A stretch of DNA of 64,000 nucleotides from Agarilytica sp045430345. Lineage in GTDB: Bacteria > Pseudomonadota > Gammaproteobacteria > Pseudomonadales > Cellvibrionaceae. The notes below the pieces were generated by a model. That model was not told where the DNA came from, searched no databases, and worked only from the letters and a program-made list of their open reading frames with translations. Made by a program: the position numbers and the translations under genes. Where the stretch lies: positions 434,001 through 498,000 of the forward strand of contig JAILXT010000001.1 of assembly GCA_045430345.1 (NCBI GenBank), read 5' to 3'. Shown piece by piece: positions 62,301 through 64,000 of this stretch (within the stretch, counting starts at the first letter, position 1; each line of letters starts with the position of its first letter).

Positions 62301-62797
62301 TGTTAGAAGTCTCTCGCAGAGCTCGGCGTATGGAGCGTCATCACAAGTTGGCAAAGGGGTCGCCGCTTAATCTTGTGTCGCTGATGGATATATTTACGAT
62401 ATTGGTTTTTTTCCTATTAGTGAACTCCTCAAATACACAACAGCTCCCTAGCAATAAAGCGCTGACCTTACCCACGTCTTCAGCTAAAAAAGCGCCACAA
62501 GAAACGCTTGTTATCATGGTAACTAAGCGGGATATTCTCGTGCAAGGCCAAAAAGTTGCTTCTATTTCTACGCTTATCGACAACGGTGAAGATGATATTC
62601 CTAGCCTTAAAAAGGAGCTGGAGTTTTTGTCGGGTGGAATAGAACCTGTGGAAGGCGCTACGGCAAAACGAATTACGATTATGGGGGACGAAAACATTCC
62701 TTATGAAGTCGTGAGAAAAATTTTAAAATCGTGTCAGCAAGCGAAGTATACAAACATCGCTTTTGCGGCTACTCAAGTGGCCAAAAAGGCGGAGTGA
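62300..62797 (+). CDS. ExbD/TolR-family protein with the membrane aspartate
   Basis: 165 residues. One membrane helix (about 25-43) containing LNLVSLMD with Asp30 at the proton-carrying position, so this copy is expected to drive the channel. The periplasmic part contains KRITIMGDENIPYEVVRKILKSCQQAKYTNIAFA. Paired with the Asn24 copy, which suggests a mixed dimer in the stator. Confidence 0.9.
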   Translation: MLEVSRRARRMERHHKLAKGSPLNLVSLMDIFTILVFFLLVNSSNTQQLPSNKALTLPTSSAKKAPQETLVIMVTKRDILVQGQKVASISTLIDNGEDDIPSLKKELEFLSGGIEPVEGATAKRITIMGDENIPYEVVRKILKSCQQAKYTNIAFAATQVAKKAE

Positions 62798-62807
62798 CGG
62801 AAACTTA

Positions 62808-63761
62808 ATGACTGCACGGAACTATACATCCTTAGCGCTAGCTTGGGTCCCCGATAGCCAAGAGAAAAAACCTTTCTATATCATTGTGGCGAGTGTTCTA
62901 TTTGCCGCACTGATATTGGCGTTAGTGGTATCGTCGGTAGATGTTCCACCAAAAGAGCGCAAGCCCCGCACGGTTGTGCCGGAGCGAGTGGCTAAGTTTA
63001 TTACGCAAAAGAAAAAAGTAACGCCGCCTAAACCTAAAGCGACGCCGGTGCCAACCCCCAAAATTATTCCGACACCTAAACCCAAAGTGGTGCGCAAAAA
63101 AGAAACCGAAGCGCAAAAGAAAAAGCCGCTGACAAAGAAAGAAAAAAAGGCGAGGGATAAAGCGTCTGAAAGTGGCTTGCTGGCCTTGAGTGGTGAGCTT
63201 GCGGATTTAATGGACACCAGTGAAGTGAATGATTTGGTGGGCGCTAAAACCAAGAAAACATCCGCTAAAGCACTAAAAACGGCGGGTGTTAGTAACGAAA
63301 TTCTTACTTCGGGTGCGAACGAGGGAAGTGGTAGCGTTAGTACCTCAGATTATGTTGGTGGTGTAGGCTCAACAACGCTTTCTGCAAGAGAGGTTGCGTT
63401 AGTAAAACAGTCATTAACAAAAAGCGATCAAGTTGAGCGTGACGATCCGAGTAGGCCTGCTAAAGCCAGAACTGGCGCGCGCGGAGAAGAAGACATCACC
63501 ATTGTTTTCGACCAGAACAAAGGCCAGCTCTTTTCACTCTATAATCGTGAGCGTCGTAAGCAGCCGGGTTTAAAGGGTAAGTTAGTGTTGGAAATCACAA
63601 TTGCAGCTGATGGCTCTGTCACTAACGTCAAAATTGCATCTAGTGAGCTTAATGCTCCTGCGCTGGAACGAAGAATCATTGCACGAGTTAAGCGCTTCAA
63701 GTTTGAAACTCGTGATGCGCCGATTACTGTAACGTACCCAATAGAGTTCTTGCCCTCTTAG
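62808..63761 (+). CDS. TonB-like protein with AgmX/PglI-type C-terminal domain
   Basis: 317 residues from the ATG at 62808 (MTARNYTSLALAW), eleven bases after the stop of the second ExbD gene. One membrane helix (about 24-44), a long Pro/Lys linker (about 50-110, TonB-like), and a C-terminal domain of about 90 residues ending LKGKLVLEITIAADGSVTNVKIASSELNAPALERRIIARVKRFKF, the AgmX/PglI-type TonB/TolA-like end. It should carry energy from the ExbB/ExbD channel to an outer partner, perhaps the TPR lipoproteins at 31-36 kb. Confidence 0.88.
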   Translation: MTARNYTSLALAWVPDSQEKKPFYIIVASVLFAALILALVVSSVDVPPKERKPRTVVPERVAKFITQKKKVTPPKPKATPVPTPKIIPTPKPKVVRKKETEAQKKKPLTKKEKKARDKASESGLLALSGELADLMDTSEVNDLVGAKTKKTSAKALKTAGVSNEILTSGANEGSGSVSTSDYVGGVGSTTLSAREVALVKQSLTKSDQVERDDPSRPAKARTGARGEEDITIVFDQNKGQLFSLYNRERRKQPGLKGKLVLEITIAADGSVTNVKIASSELNAPALERRIIARVKRFKFETRDAPITVTYPIEFLPS

Positions 63762-63835
63762 CGGATTACGGTACAGCCCTATGGTCTTAGCCAAAGATGA
63801 AATAAAAGGGTACTGGAACGGTAAATGTCAAAAAT

Positions 63836-63866
63836 AGAAATAGGCGACCCTTCGCAGCCTATTTCT
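63836..63866. terminator. bidirectional terminator at the end of the TonB-like gene
   Basis: AGAAATAGGC pairs with GCCTATTTCT (10 bp, 11-base loop) and has T-rich flanks on both sides. It lies between the convergent TonB-like and AraC-type genes, and overlaps the stop codon of the latter. Confidence 0.65.
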
Positions 63867-64000
63867 TTCCTCGAACGTATACGTTGTATAGCTTTCTGAA
63901 GTGGTGGGGGGGTAAGCCTGTCCAGCGTTTAAAGGCGTTGATAAGGCCGGTGCGATCGGCAAAATCTAGCATAGGAAACATTTCCTCAACCTTTTTCCCA
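63859..64000 (-). CDS. AraC-family regulator, 3' end only (cut by the window)
   Basis: Only the last 47 codons are inside the window. They encode the second helix-turn-helix of the AraC DNA-binding domain: ADRTGLINAFKRWTGLPPHHFRKLY resembles the usual F-x-FKRxxGxxPxxFR signature. Its N-terminal and ligand domain lie outside. Convergent with the TonB-like gene; the stop (TAG) lies in the terminator hairpin. Function of the full protein cannot be told. Confidence 0.85.
   Translation of the reverse strand, partial: GKKVEEMFPMLDFADRTGLINAFKRWTGLPPHHFRKLYNVYVRGKK

Noticed and set aside
1..64000. CRISPR arrays, rRNA genes, insertion sequences
   Set aside because: No regularly spaced repeats, rRNA sequence or transposase frames were seen.

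Overview
The window is chromosomal DNA of a Gram-negative, most likely marine gammaproteobacterium. The rne/rluC divergent pair, cmoAB, a TonB-dependent receptor, AtoE, SulP and the overall protein character would fit the Cellvibrionales/Alteromonadales range. That placement is an impression; no genus can be named from the sequence alone. No rRNA, CRISPR array, transposase or integrase was found. One tRNA gene, tRNA-Ser(UGA), is present.

Positions 1-9300 look like the end of an integrated island (prophage-derived), abutting the 3' end of tRNA-Ser. It holds the 3' part of a phage tail gene, a DUF2793 gene, two small membrane-protein genes, a divergent SRAP gene and a zinc-ribbon gene that share a near-perfect LexA box, and a RadC-like JAB-domain gene with a partner. 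It then carries a three-gene operon: a FabH-like ketoacyl synthase, a seven-helix membrane protein ending in a Fis-type HTH, and an acidic 112-residue protein. A 5' hairpin covers the ribosome-binding site of the first gene. An AHH-nuclease toxin with a DUF1629 (Imm11-type) immunity gene lies at the tRNA junction.

Positions 9300-31300 are mostly core genome: rne with a long leader divergent from rluC, a HAD phosphatase, a TonB receptor in operon with an orphan histidine kinase, an ABC-F ATPase (YheS type), a GNAT acetyltransferase, cmoA-cmoB, a REC-TPR regulator with a small kinase, SulP plus a tandem Usp protein, AtoE, and a HExxH metallopeptidase-like protein. Two copies of a 137-bp structured repeat flank the GNAT-cmoBA block.

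Positions 31400-63800 hold a type VI secretion locus in two divergent halves. The minus-strand half is tssA-tssB-tssC-tssC2-tssE-tssF-tssG-clpV. The plus-strand half is tagH(FHA)-tssJ-tssK-tssL-tssM-tagF-pppA-ppkA. This gives a full baseplate, membrane complex, sheath and threonine-phosphorylation control, but hcp, vgrG and PAAR genes are absent from the window. Modules resembling the Agl/Glt (gliding) envelope machinery stand on both outer sides: a TPR/lipoprotein operon beyond clpV, and TolQ/ExbB, two ExbD and a TonB/AgmX-type protein beyond ppkA. The window ends in the 3' end of an AraC-family gene facing the opposite way.
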